NCBI RefSeq assembly: GCF_027359675.1
Contig: NZ_CP114786.1
Coordinates: 496,001 to 560,000, forward strand
DNA from: Roseibium sp. Sym1
Lineage (GTDB): Bacteria; Pseudomonadota; Alphaproteobacteria; Rhizobiales; Stappiaceae
DNA: 64,000 bases
Reading direction: 5' to 3'
Shown here one piece after another: positions 27,197 to 35,786 of the stretch. The notes beneath the pieces are model-generated. The model saw only the letters and a list, made by a program, of their open reading frames with translations, had not been told where the DNA came from and made no database searches. Every line of letters starts with the position of its first letter. The first letter of the stretch is position 1. Both the position numbers and the translations under genes were made by a program.

Positions 27197-28903
27197 TTGA
27201 CCTCCCGCCGGGCCCGATTTCCGGAAATCCCTACCGTTCTTGTCGCGGCCTTGCTGGCGGGGCCGGTTCTGGCCGGGCTAGCCGGCACGGTGCTGCCGGC
27301 CTTCGGTTATCTGCCGGTACTTGGGTATGACAGCTTCTCGCTTGCCCCGTTCAAGGACCTGTTCGCGGTCCCCGGGCTGGCGGTGTCCGCAAAGCTCAGC
27401 TTCGCCACCGGTCTGTCCGCCTCGCTGCTGTCGCTTGCCATCGTTCTGGTGTTCACCGCCGGCTGGTCCGGAACCGCGACATTCCGGCGCCTGACCCGAT
27501 TTGTGTCCCCGCTCCTCTCGGTGCCTCACGCCGCGGCGGCCATCGGCCTGGCCTTCCTGATCGCCCCGTCCGGGTTCCTTGTCCGGGCGGTGTCGCCCTG
27601 GGCAACGGGCTGGACGCGGCCGCCGGATGTCCTGATACTGAACGACCCGCTTGGCCTGGCGATGACCTTCGGCCTCGTCGCAAAGGAAGTCCCGTTTCTC
27701 TTCCTGATGACCCTCGCCGCGCTCAATCGTCCGCATATCCGCGACGCCTACAGGGCCGGCGCCAGCCTCGGCTACGGCCGCATGGCCACCTTCTTCAAGA
27801 TCGTGCTGCCGCAGATCTATCCGCTGATCCGCCTGCCCATGCTGGCCGTGATCGCCTATGCGACGTCCGTCGTCGATGTTGCGGTCATTCTCGGCCCGAC
27901 AACGCCGGCGCCGCTCGCTCCCAGGCTGGTCACCTGGATGAGCGATCCGGACCTGTCCAGACGGTTGATGGCCTCGGCCGGAGCGCTGCTGCAACTCGGC
28001 CTGACGACAGGCGCCTTGCTGTGCTACCTGGTTCTGGAGCGGCTCGCCCGCTCAGTCCTGCTCCGCGGGCTTTCCAGCGGCCAACGCCGTCGCCGGGACG
28101 GACCGGGCCGGATCGCCGGTCTGGTGCTGATGGTTGCCGTGATTGCCGTGATGGTGCTGTCCCTGATGCTGCTCGGGCTCTGGTCCACGACAAGGTCCTG
28201 GTGGTTTCCCGCGGTGCTGCCGCAAAGCTGGGACCTCACGCGCCTGGCGGACACGGTCACGATGGGCGCACCGGCACTTTGGGCGACGCTCGCCCTCGCG
28301 GCAGCCGCCGCGGGTCTTGCCACGGGACTGACCCTGTGGCTCCTGGAGGCGCGCGACCAGAGTGGCCGGAGGGCCGGAAACAAGCTGAAAGTGCTTGTAT
28401 TCCTGCCGCTGCTTCTGCCCCAGATCGGTTTCCTGTTCGGGCTGCAGATGCTGTTTCTGCGCATCGGGTTGAGCGGAAGTTTTTCAGCCGTGCTGCTTGC
28501 GCATCTCGTGTTCGTGTTTCCCTATGCCGTTCTTTCCCTCAGCGATCCGTGGTCCCGGCTCGACCCGCGCTATGCCAAGGCCGCCGCCGCCATCGGAGCG
28601 TCCCGCATGCGCATCTTCTGGCAGATCCGTCTGCCCCTGCTGCTCAGGCCCGTTCTGGTCACCCTTGCGGTCGCGGCAGCCGTTTCCGTCGGCCAGTATC
28701 TGCCGACGCTGATGATCGGCGCGGGCCGGATCGTCACCATAACCTCGGAAAGCGTGGCGCTGGCGAGCGGCGGCAATCGGCCGGCGGCGGCACTTTATGC
28801 GCTGATGCAGCTTCTGATTCCGCTTGCCGGTTTTGTGTTGGCAGCCCTTGTGCCAGCCGTCCTGCACCGCAACCGTGCCGCCATGCGGCTGGAGAGAAGA
28901 TGA
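27197..28903 (+). CDS. ynjC: YnjC-type ABC transporter permease (double permease)
   Basis: A 568-aa inner-membrane protein with two permease units in one chain, as in ThiP and FbpB-type importers. Each half carries an EAA-like coupling loop: DAYRAGASLGYGRMATFFKI about residues 186-205, and YAKAAAAIGASRMRIFWQIR about 458-477. About twelve hydrophobic helices are visible. The only start I can find in range is TTG at 27197, 13 bp after the ynjB stop. There is no strong ribosome site, so translation may depend on coupling. Its stop overlaps ynjD. Confidence 0.83.
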   Translation: MTSRRARFPEIPTVLVAALLAGPVLAGLAGTVLPAFGYLPVLGYDSFSLAPFKDLFAVPGLAVSAKLSFATGLSASLLSLAIVLVFTAGWSGTATFRRLTRFVSPLLSVPHAAAAIGLAFLIAPSGFLVRAVSPWATGWTRPPDVLILNDPLGLAMTFGLVAKEVPFLFLMTLAALNRPHIRDAYRAGASLGYGRMATFFKIVLPQIYPLIRLPMLAVIAYATSVVDVAVILGPTTPAPLAPRLVTWMSDPDLSRRLMASAGALLQLGLTTGALLCYLVLERLARSVLLRGLSSGQRRRRDGPGRIAGLVLMVAVIAVMVLSLMLLGLWSTTRSWWFPAVLPQSWDLTRLADTVTMGAPALWATLALAAAAAGLATGLTLWLLEARDQSGRRAGNKLKVLVFLPLLLPQIGFLFGLQMLFLRIGLSGSFSAVLLAHLVFVFPYAVLSLSDPWSRLDPRYAKAAAAIGASRMRIFWQIRLPLLLRPVLVTLAVAAAVSVGQYLPTLMIGAGRIVTITSESVALASGGNRPAAALYALMQLLIPLAGFVLAALVPAVLHRNRAAMRLERR

Positions 28904-29577
28904 CCGCCTTGTCCACACCCGGCGCCGGGTCCGGCCTTGTTCTTGAAGACGTTGCCCTTAGCCTCGAGGGCAGGCTGCTGCTCAGGATCGACTGCCGGAT
29001 CGCGGCAGGCTCCGTGCTTACGATTATGGGCGAGAGCGGCAGCGGCAAATCGAGCCTTCTGGATTTCATCGCCGGTTTCCTGCGCCCGGACTTCAAAGCT
29101 TCGGGCCGGGTTCTGCTGGACGGCAAGGACTTGACGGGTCTTGCGGCGCAGGACCGGCATATCGGCCTGATGTTTCAGACGCCGCTCCTGTTTCCGCACA
29201 TGTCGGTGCAGCAAAACCTGATGTTCGCAATCCCGCCCGGCATCCGCAAGCGGTCCCTCAGGCGCGAGATGGCGGAACTGGCGCTTGCCGATGCGGGCCT
29301 TGCCGGCTTCGGCGGCCGCGATCCGACGACCCTGTCCGGCGGTCAGCAGACCCGCGTCGCGCTGATGCGAACCCTGCTTGCCGACCCGCAGGCGCTGCTG
29401 CTGGACGAACCGTTTTCCAGCCTGGACAAGGCCCGGAGGGCGGACATCCGTGCACAGGTCTTCGAAGCGGCGCGGCAAAAGGGTCTGCCGGTGCTGCTTG
29501 TGACCCATGATGAAGACGATGCCGAGGCGGCCGGTGGCGAGGTTCACCGCCTGAACGGCAGCAGCGGAACAGTTTGA
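28900..29577 (+). CDS. ynjD: YnjD-type ABC transporter ATP-binding protein
   Basis: A 225-aa cytoplasmic ATPase with Walker A GESGSGKSS near residue 44, a Q-loop in GLMFQTPLLFPHM, the signature LSGGQQTRVALMRTLL, Walker B ALLLDEPFSSLD and switch His in LVTHDEDDAEA. The ATG at 28900 overlaps the permease stop (GATGA), with GGAGAG just upstream. A long open frame before it is a shadow of the permease gene. With the two preceding genes it forms a complete importer; the transported compound is unknown. Confidence 0.9.
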   Translation: MTALSTPGAGSGLVLEDVALSLEGRLLLRIDCRIAAGSVLTIMGESGSGKSSLLDFIAGFLRPDFKASGRVLLDGKDLTGLAAQDRHIGLMFQTPLLFPHMSVQQNLMFAIPPGIRKRSLRREMAELALADAGLAGFGGRDPTTLSGGQQTRVALMRTLLADPQALLLDEPFSSLDKARRADIRAQVFEAARQKGLPVLLVTHDEDDAEAAGGEVHRLNGSSGTV

Positions 29578-29614
29578 TGGTCCGTCCCGCCCGGATGCCC
29601 CGTGCGCGGTGCCG

Positions 29615-30100
29615 TTATTCCGCCTGGTCTGCAGACCTTGCCTGTAGCAGGGCGTAATTGTCGATGCCGATCTGTTCGATGAGGCCGAGCTGGGTTTCCA
29701 GGAAGTCGATATGGCCTTCCTCGTCGCCAAGCAGCCGTTCGAACAGTGCCATGGTAACGAAGTCTCCGAGCTCCCGGCAGACTTCACGGGCTTCCTTGTA
29801 AAGCGCGCGGGCCACGTATTCGGCCGCCAGATCGCCTTCCAGGCATTCCTTCAGCGACTGGCCGATACGCAGGGGATCGAGGGTCTGCAGGTTCGGCAGG
29901 CCTTCCAGGAAAATGATCCGGTCCATCAGTTCCTGGGCATGCGCGCGCTCCTCGTCGGCCTCGACGAGTTCCTTGGCGGCCAGCTTGCCATAGCCCCAGT
30001 CGTCGAGCAGGCGGGCATGGACCCAGAACTGGTTGACCACCGTCAACTCGTGACGCAGCGACTTGTTCAGATATTCAATGACGCGCGGATCGCCCTTCAT
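29615..30100 (-). CDS. bfr: Bacterioferritin lacking the heme-ligand methionine
   Basis: A 161-aa ferritin-like iron-storage subunit. All six di-iron ferroxidase ligands are at canonical positions: Glu18, Glu51, His54, Glu94, Glu127 and His130. The residue at position 52, normally the Met that ligates inter-subunit heme in bacterioferritins, is Arg ([10 protein letters not shown]). It may therefore be heme-free, or need a second Met-bearing subunit. The ATG at 30100 follows GGAGAGGA. It is 15 bp downstream of bfd, so the two are probably cotranscribed, with Bfd reducing stored iron for release. Confidence 0.92.
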   Translation of the reverse strand: MKGDPRVIEYLNKSLRHELTVVNQFWVHARLLDDWGYGKLAAKELVEADEERAHAQELMDRIIFLEGLPNLQTLDPLRIGQSLKECLEGDLAAEYVARALYKEAREVCRELGDFVTMALFERLLGDEEGHIDFLETQLGLIEQIGIDNYALLQARSADQAE

Positions 30101-30115
30101 AGGTCCTCTCCCTGG

Positions 30116-30358
30116 TTACCGTCCGGTGGCCCGTTTTCGGGGCATGTCGACCGGTTTCGCATTTCCTGTTTCTTCAGAGCTTTTTTCGTGAATGATGTCA
30201 ATCACCGCCGGAAAACATCCCCCGCAGCGCGGCCGGCAGCCCAGATGACGGAACACCGCGCCCGGTGTGGGCACCTTGCCGTTCGGGTCCGCGCGCATTT
30301 CCTCCGCCGCCTCGCGGAGCTGCTTGTCAGACAGAACGTTACAGGAGCAAATGATCAT
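30116..30358 (-). CDS. bfd: Bacterioferritin-associated ferredoxin
   Basis: An 80-aa [2Fe-2S] protein that in known systems donates electrons to bacterioferritin to mobilise iron. Cys4 and Cys6 (IICSCN) plus Cys45 and Cys48 (RCGGCFP) are the likely cluster ligands; Cys41 is an extra nearby cysteine. The C-terminal 20 residues (GNAKPVDMPRKRATGR region) are a basic tail beyond the usual 60-65 aa. The bfr gene follows after 15 bp. The 124-bp divergent gap to the SDR gene should hold the promoter; I do not see a clear Irr or RirA box. Confidence 0.88.
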   Translation of the reverse strand: MIICSCNVLSDKQLREAAEEMRADPNGKVPTPGAVFRHLGCRPRCGGCFPAVIDIIHEKSSEETGNAKPVDMPRKRATGR

Positions 30359-30482
30359 TGTAGGATCCGGCGCGCGTCCTCATATGCGGACAGAGTGGCA
30401 TTGACGAATTCCTGCGCAATATCGAAACTTTACCATAAGAGTCAACTTTTTCCGGACCTCCGGGATCAGACAAGGGATCATT

Positions 30483-31241
30483 ATGAACGGCAAGCCTCAT
30501 ACGGATGACCGTCCCACACTCGTGCTGACCGGCGCAAGCCGCGGCATCGGCCATGCGACGGTCAAGCGGTTTTCCGCCGAAGGCTGGCGGGTGATCACCT
30601 GCTCCCGGCAGGCGTTCTCCGACAAATGCCCGTGGCCGATGGGACCGGAGGATCATATCCAGGTCGATCTGTCCGATCCGGAAAACCTCGGCTTTGCGAC
30701 TCAGGAGATCCGCAAGCGGCTGGAGGTGAACGGCTCGAAGCTGAACGCGCTGGTCAACAATGCCGGTATCAGCCCCAAGGGCGCGGAAGGTGCGCGCCTC
30801 GACTCACTGACCACGCCCATGCATGAGTGGCGCACGGTCTTCCAGGTGAATTTCTTCGCGCCGATCCTGCTTGGCCGTGGTCTGTTCAAGGAACTGAAAA
30901 ACGCCGGCGGCTCGGTGGTCAATGTCACCTCGATCGCGGGCATGCGGGTACATCCCTTCGCAGGCACGGCCTACGCAACCTCAAAGGCGGCGCTGGCCTC
31001 CCTGACTCGCGAAATGGCCGCCGATTTCGGACCGCACGGCATTCGCGTCAACGCCATTGCCCCGGGTGAAATCGATACCTCGATCCTGTCGCCGGGAACG
31101 GAAGACATGATCGAGGACATCCCGCTGCGCCGCCTGGGCCTGCCGGGCGAGGTCGCCGATACGATCTACTATCTGTGTTCGGACAAATCCTCCTATGTCA
31201 GCGGAGCCGAGATCCACATCAATGGCGGGCAACACGTCTAG
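30483..31241 (+). CDS. Short-chain dehydrogenase/reductase
   Basis: A 252-aa classical SDR. The nucleotide-binding TGASRGIG is at 16-23, NNAG at 92-95, Asn123, and the catalytic Ser150-Tyr164-Lys168 set (YATSK). The C-terminal YVSGAEIHINGGQHV is standard for the superfamily. The substrate is unknown; quinone, sugar or 3-oxoacyl reductases all have this build. A distinctive insertion, SDKCPWPMGPEDHI, at about 46-59 may help place it in a subgroup. Its TAG stop is part of the CTAG at the left edge of the mobile-like element at 31238. Confidence 0.87.
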   Translation: MNGKPHTDDRPTLVLTGASRGIGHATVKRFSAEGWRVITCSRQAFSDKCPWPMGPEDHIQVDLSDPENLGFATQEIRKRLEVNGSKLNALVNNAGISPKGAEGARLDSLTTPMHEWRTVFQVNFFAPILLGRGLFKELKNAGGSVVNVTSIAGMRVHPFAGTAYATSKAALASLTREMAADFGPHGIRVNAIAPGEIDTSILSPGTEDMIEDIPLRRLGLPGEVADTIYYLCSDKSSYVSGAEIHINGGQHV

Positions 31242-31507
31242 GGTCAGGACCCATCAATTTGATTGAAATGGCGCAACAAACGGCGATGAGCTGCGAGGAA
31301 AAGCGTGACAAGCGGGCTTCCTGCCCGGTTGAGCGCTTTAACACAGCAGATCGAAGCCGTTTTTGCGTCCCTCCGGGATAGGGTGAATTTGCCCGGCAAC
31401 GTCGTTGCAAATCTTTGGAAACCGGACGGTTTCCTGCAGATTCGCGCCTCGTATCCGAACAAATTCATCCCTACCATTGCATTCAAATTGATGGGTCCTG
31501 ACCCTAG
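31238..31507. mobile_element. 270-bp MITE with perfect 25-bp terminal inverted repeats, at CTAG
   Basis: The left end 31238-31262 (CTAGGGTCAGGACCCATCAA, then TTTGA) and the right end 31483-31507 are perfect reverse complements over 25 bp. Removing one copy of CTAG joins the SDR stop to ATCAGG, so CTAG may be a 4-bp target duplication of the kind made by IS5-type elements. The inside has no transposase I recognise; frames of about 70-80 codons exist on both strands but lack ribosome sites. The stop of the SDR gene is retained within the CTAG. Confidence 0.82.
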
Positions 31508-31697
31508 ATCAGGCCTACAACCCTGAATAAACGATTCGTTTTATTGCAATAGTTGCGCAAAGTTATCTTTTGTTAACAGTCAAACCGACTCTGAGCTATG
31601 TAACACCTGAAGATTATTCCCCCGGTTTACCTAATCTTCATCGCCCCCCGTAATAGTGAAAGTACAAATGCGGCAATTCCGGCTGTGCGGGGACGAT
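31508..31697 (+). promoter_or_regulatory. AT-rich leader before the chemotaxis receptor gene
   Basis: This 190-bp stretch is distinctly AT-rich (for example TTTTATTGCAATAG and TTTTGTTAACAG) and should contain the receptor promoter. I do not see a clear sigma-28 type promoter or other named site, and no reading frame of its own. Confidence 0.4.
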
Positions 31698-34133
31698 ATG
31701 AAGCGACTATTGAAGGTTCTCACCGACTTGAAATTCGGGTTCAAGGTTGGCGGCGGTTTTTTGGCCGTTCTGCTCTTGACGGCGGTTGTCGGCGGTGCCG
31801 GCTTCCTGGCCATCTACAACCTGTCCTCCAGCTTCAACGTGGCGGACCAGGCGTCCAAGGTCGCCGCTCAGGTTCAGGCCACATCGCTGCAGCGTGAGGA
31901 CTACCTGAACAACCCGTCGGCGGAACTGACCGACGCTGTCCATCAGGAAATCGCCAGCCTGGAGGCGTCCCTGCAGACGCTTGCACAGGGTGTCGCCGGC
32001 GACACGCAGTCCGAAGCCCAGGTGGCCGGAGCCATCGACGCCGTTTCGCAATTCAGCGCCACTTTCGACCAGGTTGTCGCCCAGACCACCCAGCAGTCGG
32101 AACGGCTCGCAACCTTGCAGCAGAGCACGACAAATCTGGAGGCCATGGCCGTCAGCATTACCGGCGCGGTTCAGACCGAAGAAAAGGTCGTCAGTGCCGA
32201 GGCCTCCTCCGCGGACAGACGGCTCGATGACGTCATCCAGCTTCAACAGGGCCTGTTCGCGATCAAGGACAACGTCGTCAAGATCCACATGGCCTATCTG
32301 CAGGGCAGCGGCAATCTGCAAGGCGATGCGCTCACTTCCTCCATCGAGATTGCCCGTTCGCTGGTCACAGACACCAAGCAGATGGAGGGGAAACGGATCC
32401 AAGGTATCGAATCCACGACCATCAGCCAGCTGGCAACAAATGCAAGCGAGCTGAGCGGCGCGCTGGAAAACCTGACCAAGGATCTGGGCTTTTCCGAAGC
32501 TTACGACGCCCGCCTTGCCGTCGGCAACGGCATCAACGGCATGGACGCCGTCACCAAGGAAATCCTGGGCCAGATCGACCCGGTGGTTTCCCAGGCCAAA
32601 TCCGACGCCCAGACCGCGTCCACGCGGCTTGCAACAATCCGGAACATCGCCACCAATGCGACGAAGCTGAACCAGCTCGCCGTCGCCGCCCGGGCCGAAA
32701 CACTTTACCTGTTCGGCGGCTTCGGCGCGGATGACACTTCCTATGCCGAGTACCACATTGCCGATCTCCATGCCCTGGAAAGCGACATCGGCAAGGTGGG
32801 CTTGGTGCTGCCGGCGGTCGCCCGCTCTGTCGAGGCCATCCCGGAATTCATCGCAACGCTGGACCAGTCCTTCAAGGACATGCTGACAACCCAGACCGAC
32901 CTGGCGGCAAAGCGGGAGCAGCTCGATGAGCTCACCCGCAAGGTGTCCGCGGACATCGCGGTGATTTCAGACACCCAGTCGAAGGCCGCGAATGCCGCCT
33001 CCAGCGCCGCGGAACTGCAGATCGCGACGACCGTTCTGCTGGCAATCCTCGGCGGTATCGGACTGGCCTTCGTGCTCAACCTTGCGATCACCCGGCCGAT
33101 CCGCACGATCACCGACGTGATGGGCCGGCTGGCCAATGGCGACAATGAAGTCGAGATCCCGGGCCGCGACCGCGGCGACGAAATCGGCGACATGAGCCGC
33201 ACCGTGCAGGTGTTCCGCGACAATGCCATCGAACGCGCACATCTGCAGGAGCAGAACGCGCAGGAAGAGGCTGCACGCCAGCAGCGCCAGGAACGCATCG
33301 ACGCGATGATCCAGTCCTTCCGCTCCAAGGCGGAAGAGGCGCTGGGCTCCGTGGAGTCGACCGCCGGCGGCCTCGACGCAACCGCCCAGGCCCTGACCGA
33401 GATTGCCCGTGACAGTGCCGGCTACGCGAGCGAGACCCAGGCCTCCTCGAACGAGACCACCAACAACGTCCAGACCGTGGCCAGCGCCGCGGAAGAACTG
33501 GCGGCCTCGATCGGCGAGATTTCCCGCCAGGTCGCGCAGACCACCGAGATCGTCGACCGTGCCACGACCGGTACGCGGGTGACCAACGAGAAGGTCGAGG
33601 GCCTGGCAGAGGCCGCGACCAAGATCGGCGAAGTGGTGACACTCATCCAGGCGATTGCCGAACAGACCAACCTGCTGGCCCTGAACGCCACCATCGAGGC
33701 GGCACGTGCCGGGGAGGCCGGCAAGGGCTTCGCGGTTGTTGCCGCAGAGGTGAAGGAACTGGCCACCCAGACATCCAAGGCGACCGAGGAGATCTCGTCG
33801 CAGATCAACGAGATCCAGAACGCCACCAAGGAATCCGTCATTGCCATCGGCGAGATCGCGGAGACCATGACGGAAGTCAACACCTACACCGCCGCCATCG
33901 CCTCGGCTGTCGAGCAGCAAGGCTCGGCGACTGCGGAAATCTCGCAGAACGTCCAGAAGGCCGCGGAAGGCACAGGCGCCGTGTCCTCGTCCATGAGCCA
34001 GCTGTCCCAGGCCGTCGACCAGACCTCGTCTTCCGCGGACATGGTGCTGTCTGCCTCCGGCGAGTTGACCCAGAAGACCGACGAACTGAAACGCGAGGTC
34101 GAGCAATTCCTCAACGAGGTTGCCGCCGCCTGA
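31698..34133 (+). CDS. Methyl-accepting chemotaxis protein
   Basis: An 811-aa membrane chemoreceptor. It has a first transmembrane helix at about 15-39 ([19 protein letters not shown]), a large periplasmic helical sensor of roughly 400 residues, and a second helix at about 442-466 ([18 protein letters not shown]). A HAMP domain and a long signalling coiled coil follow, with the highly conserved tip [20 protein letters not shown] near 653-672. The ligand is unknown. Starts at 31656 (GTG) and 31668 are possible. I prefer the ATG at 31698 because GGGGA lies 5 bp upstream. It is a single gene with a terminator at 34153. Confidence 0.93.
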   Translation: MKRLLKVLTDLKFGFKVGGGFLAVLLLTAVVGGAGFLAIYNLSSSFNVADQASKVAAQVQATSLQREDYLNNPSAELTDAVHQEIASLEASLQTLAQGVAGDTQSEAQVAGAIDAVSQFSATFDQVVAQTTQQSERLATLQQSTTNLEAMAVSITGAVQTEEKVVSAEASSADRRLDDVIQLQQGLFAIKDNVVKIHMAYLQGSGNLQGDALTSSIEIARSLVTDTKQMEGKRIQGIESTTISQLATNASELSGALENLTKDLGFSEAYDARLAVGNGINGMDAVTKEILGQIDPVVSQAKSDAQTASTRLATIRNIATNATKLNQLAVAARAETLYLFGGFGADDTSYAEYHIADLHALESDIGKVGLVLPAVARSVEAIPEFIATLDQSFKDMLTTQTDLAAKREQLDELTRKVSADIAVISDTQSKAANAASSAAELQIATTVLLAILGGIGLAFVLNLAITRPIRTITDVMGRLANGDNEVEIPGRDRGDEIGDMSRTVQVFRDNAIERAHLQEQNAQEEAARQQRQERIDAMIQSFRSKAEEALGSVESTAGGLDATAQALTEIARDSAGYASETQASSNETTNNVQTVASAAEELAASIGEISRQVAQTTEIVDRATTGTRVTNEKVEGLAEAATKIGEVVTLIQAIAEQTNLLALNATIEAARAGEAGKGFAVVAAEVKELATQTSKATEEISSQINEIQNATKESVIAIGEIAETMTEVNTYTAAIASAVEQQGSATAEISQNVQKAAEGTGAVSSSMSQLSQAVDQTSSSADMVLSASGELTQKTDELKREVEQFLNEVAAA

Positions 34134-34152
34134 CAGCGCACAAACAGACCGG

Positions 34153-34190
34153 AAGGGCGGGTGAGCCACGGCTCCCCGCCCTTTTTCTTT
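34153..34190 (+). terminator. Rho-independent terminator after the chemoreceptor
   Basis: AAGGGCGGG pairs with CCCGCCCTT around an inner GAGCC/GGCTC stem, followed by TTTTTCTTT. It begins 20 bp after the chemoreceptor stop. Confidence 0.88.
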
Positions 34191-34277
34191 GAGGCTGCCC
34201 GTGCAAAACGTTGACCTCGGCGGACTTGCCGACTAGAGCGGGTTTGAAATCCTGACGACTGACAACGAGAGATCCCC

Positions 34278-35231
34278 GTGGCGGACCAGACCAGCGCCTC
34301 TTCCTTTGCTCCTTCCGGCCAGCCACCGGTCCAGACATGGCCGGTGATCCTGGAAACGAAAGGCTGGCAGGACTACCGGCTGCTCGACATGGGCGAAGGC
34401 CAGAAGCTGGAGCGCTACGGCCGCTTCACGATCGTGCGCCCGGAGCCGCAGGCCATGGGCTCACGCCGGCTGAAGGAGAGTGTCTGGAACCGGGCCGACG
34501 CGGTCTTTTCCGGTGACACGGAGGAGGAAGGTCCCGGCCGCTGGAAATTTTCCGGCAATGTGCCGGAAACCTGGCCGATGTCCTACGGGCCGGTGCGCTA
34601 CAACGGCCGCTTCATGTCGTTCCGCCATGTCGGCGTATTTCCGGAGCAGGCCGCGCATTGGGACTGGGTCAACGGCAAGATCCGCGCCGAGCGCGGACGC
34701 AACCCCGACAAGCCGCTGAAGATCCTCAACCTGTTCGGCTATACCGGCCTCGCCTCGCTTCTGCCGGCGACCGAAGGTGCCCAGGTCACGCATGTGGATG
34801 CCTCCAAGAAGGCGATCGGCTATGCGCGCGAGAACCAGGCCCTGTCCGGCCTGGAGGACCTGCCGATCCGCTGGATCTGTGAGGACGCCTCCAAGTTCGT
34901 CGCACGGGAGGTCAGGCGCGGCAACACCTATGACGGCATCATCCTCGATCCGCCCAAATACGGCCGCGGCCCCAAGGGCGAGGTCTGGGATCTTTACACG
35001 AGCCTGCCCGGCATGCTGGCCGATCTTCAGAAACTGCTCGCGGACGATGCGCTGTTCATGATCCTGACCGCCTACGCGATCCGCTCCAGCTTCGTGTCCA
35101 TCCACGAGCTGATGGCCGAAACCCTGCACAGCCAGGGCGGCCAGCTTGAATCGGGCGAACTGGTGATCCGCGAGGAAAACGGAACACGGGCCCTGTCGAC
35201 ATCGCTGTTCTCACGCTGGAGCAGCCGGTAG
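34278..35231 (+). CDS. Class I SAM-dependent methyltransferase, RlmI/RlmK-like
   Basis: A 317-aa protein with the SAM-binding motif LNLFGYTGLASL near residue 150, followed by an acidic residue in THVDASKKAI. The DPPKYGRG motif near 223 is typical of 23S rRNA cytosine-C5 or guanine-N7 methylases of the RlmI/RlmK group. It lacks an N-terminal PUA domain of full RlmI. An RNA substrate is likely but not certain. The start is GTG at 34278 (GAGAGATCCCC upstream). It is monocistronic, and a MITE-like element follows 120 bp after its stop. Confidence 0.82.
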   Translation: MADQTSASSFAPSGQPPVQTWPVILETKGWQDYRLLDMGEGQKLERYGRFTIVRPEPQAMGSRRLKESVWNRADAVFSGDTEEEGPGRWKFSGNVPETWPMSYGPVRYNGRFMSFRHVGVFPEQAAHWDWVNGKIRAERGRNPDKPLKILNLFGYTGLASLLPATEGAQVTHVDASKKAIGYARENQALSGLEDLPIRWICEDASKFVAREVRRGNTYDGIILDPPKYGRGPKGEVWDLYTSLPGMLADLQKLLADDALFMILTAYAIRSSFVSIHELMAETLHSQGGQLESGELVIREENGTRALSTSLFSRWSSR

Positions 35232-35350
35232 GAAATCCAGGCTTCACCTTCCCACTCCTCAGGTTGAGGCTGTGAGGTGGACAGGCCGAAGACAAGCGCG
35301 TCGTCCTTTCAATTTTGAGACTTCCCTCTCTTCGTCATCCCATGGCTTGA

Positions 35351-35665
35351 CCCACTGCTGTCCGGTTAAGCAGGAGCCTCGGTGCGCAAACAGGCTTTGC
35401 CGCTTGTTCCACTCTCCCCCCTGGAGGGGGAGATGTCTCCGACAGGAGACAGAGGGGGGGCTCAACCTCTCGGCAGACAAGACCTTTTCCGAATTCGAGG
35501 AACCGCCGCCCCCCCCCTGTCCGGTTCCCGGACATCTCCCCCTCCAGGGGGGAGAGGGGTGCAAGTGGTAAGGCACTGCGTGTCCCGGACTAGGAGAAGC
35601 GTAAATATCGACAATGAATCAATGACCTGTTGTAACTGAGCCGAGTTAAACCGGACAGCAGTGGG
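35351..35665. mobile_element. ~315-bp MITE-like element, copy 1
   Basis: The ends CCCACTGCTGTCCGGTT and AACCGGACAGCAGTGGG are 17-bp perfect inverted repeats. The element is flanked by direct CTTGA repeats (35346-35350 and 35666-35670), a likely target duplication. The inside contains strong hairpins of CTCCCCCCTGGAGGGGGAG type and no coding frame. A second copy lies inverted at 50412-50727, well over 90 percent identical by eye. The rest of the 555-bp gap (35232-35350 and 35666-35786) has only a short hairpin at 35737. Confidence 0.85.
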
Positions 35666-35736
35666 CTTGACCATGGGATCCATGCCGTTGCACCTCCAAA
35701 CCCGCTCGCTCTGCAACCGGCAAGGTTGCGGCATGG

Positions 35737-35759
35737 ATTGCCGGATCAAGTCCGGCAAT
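35737..35759 (-). terminator. Hairpin downstream of the RND permease gene
   Basis: ATTGCCGGA-TCAAG-TCCGGCAAT, a perfect 9-bp stem with a 5-nt loop, starts 27 nt beyond the stop of the minus-strand permease gene. There is no good U-tract. This GCCGGATCAAGTCCGGC type of hairpin is a common intergenic repeat in related genomes and may protect the mRNA end. Confidence 0.5.
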
Positions 35760-35786
35760 GACGACAGGAAATGGGAGGCAGGAAAC

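Noticed and set aside
31244..31526. Frames of 70-80 codons inside the 270-bp element as transposase remnants
   Set aside because: They cross the terminal repeats, lack ribosome sites, and I recognise no transposase motif.
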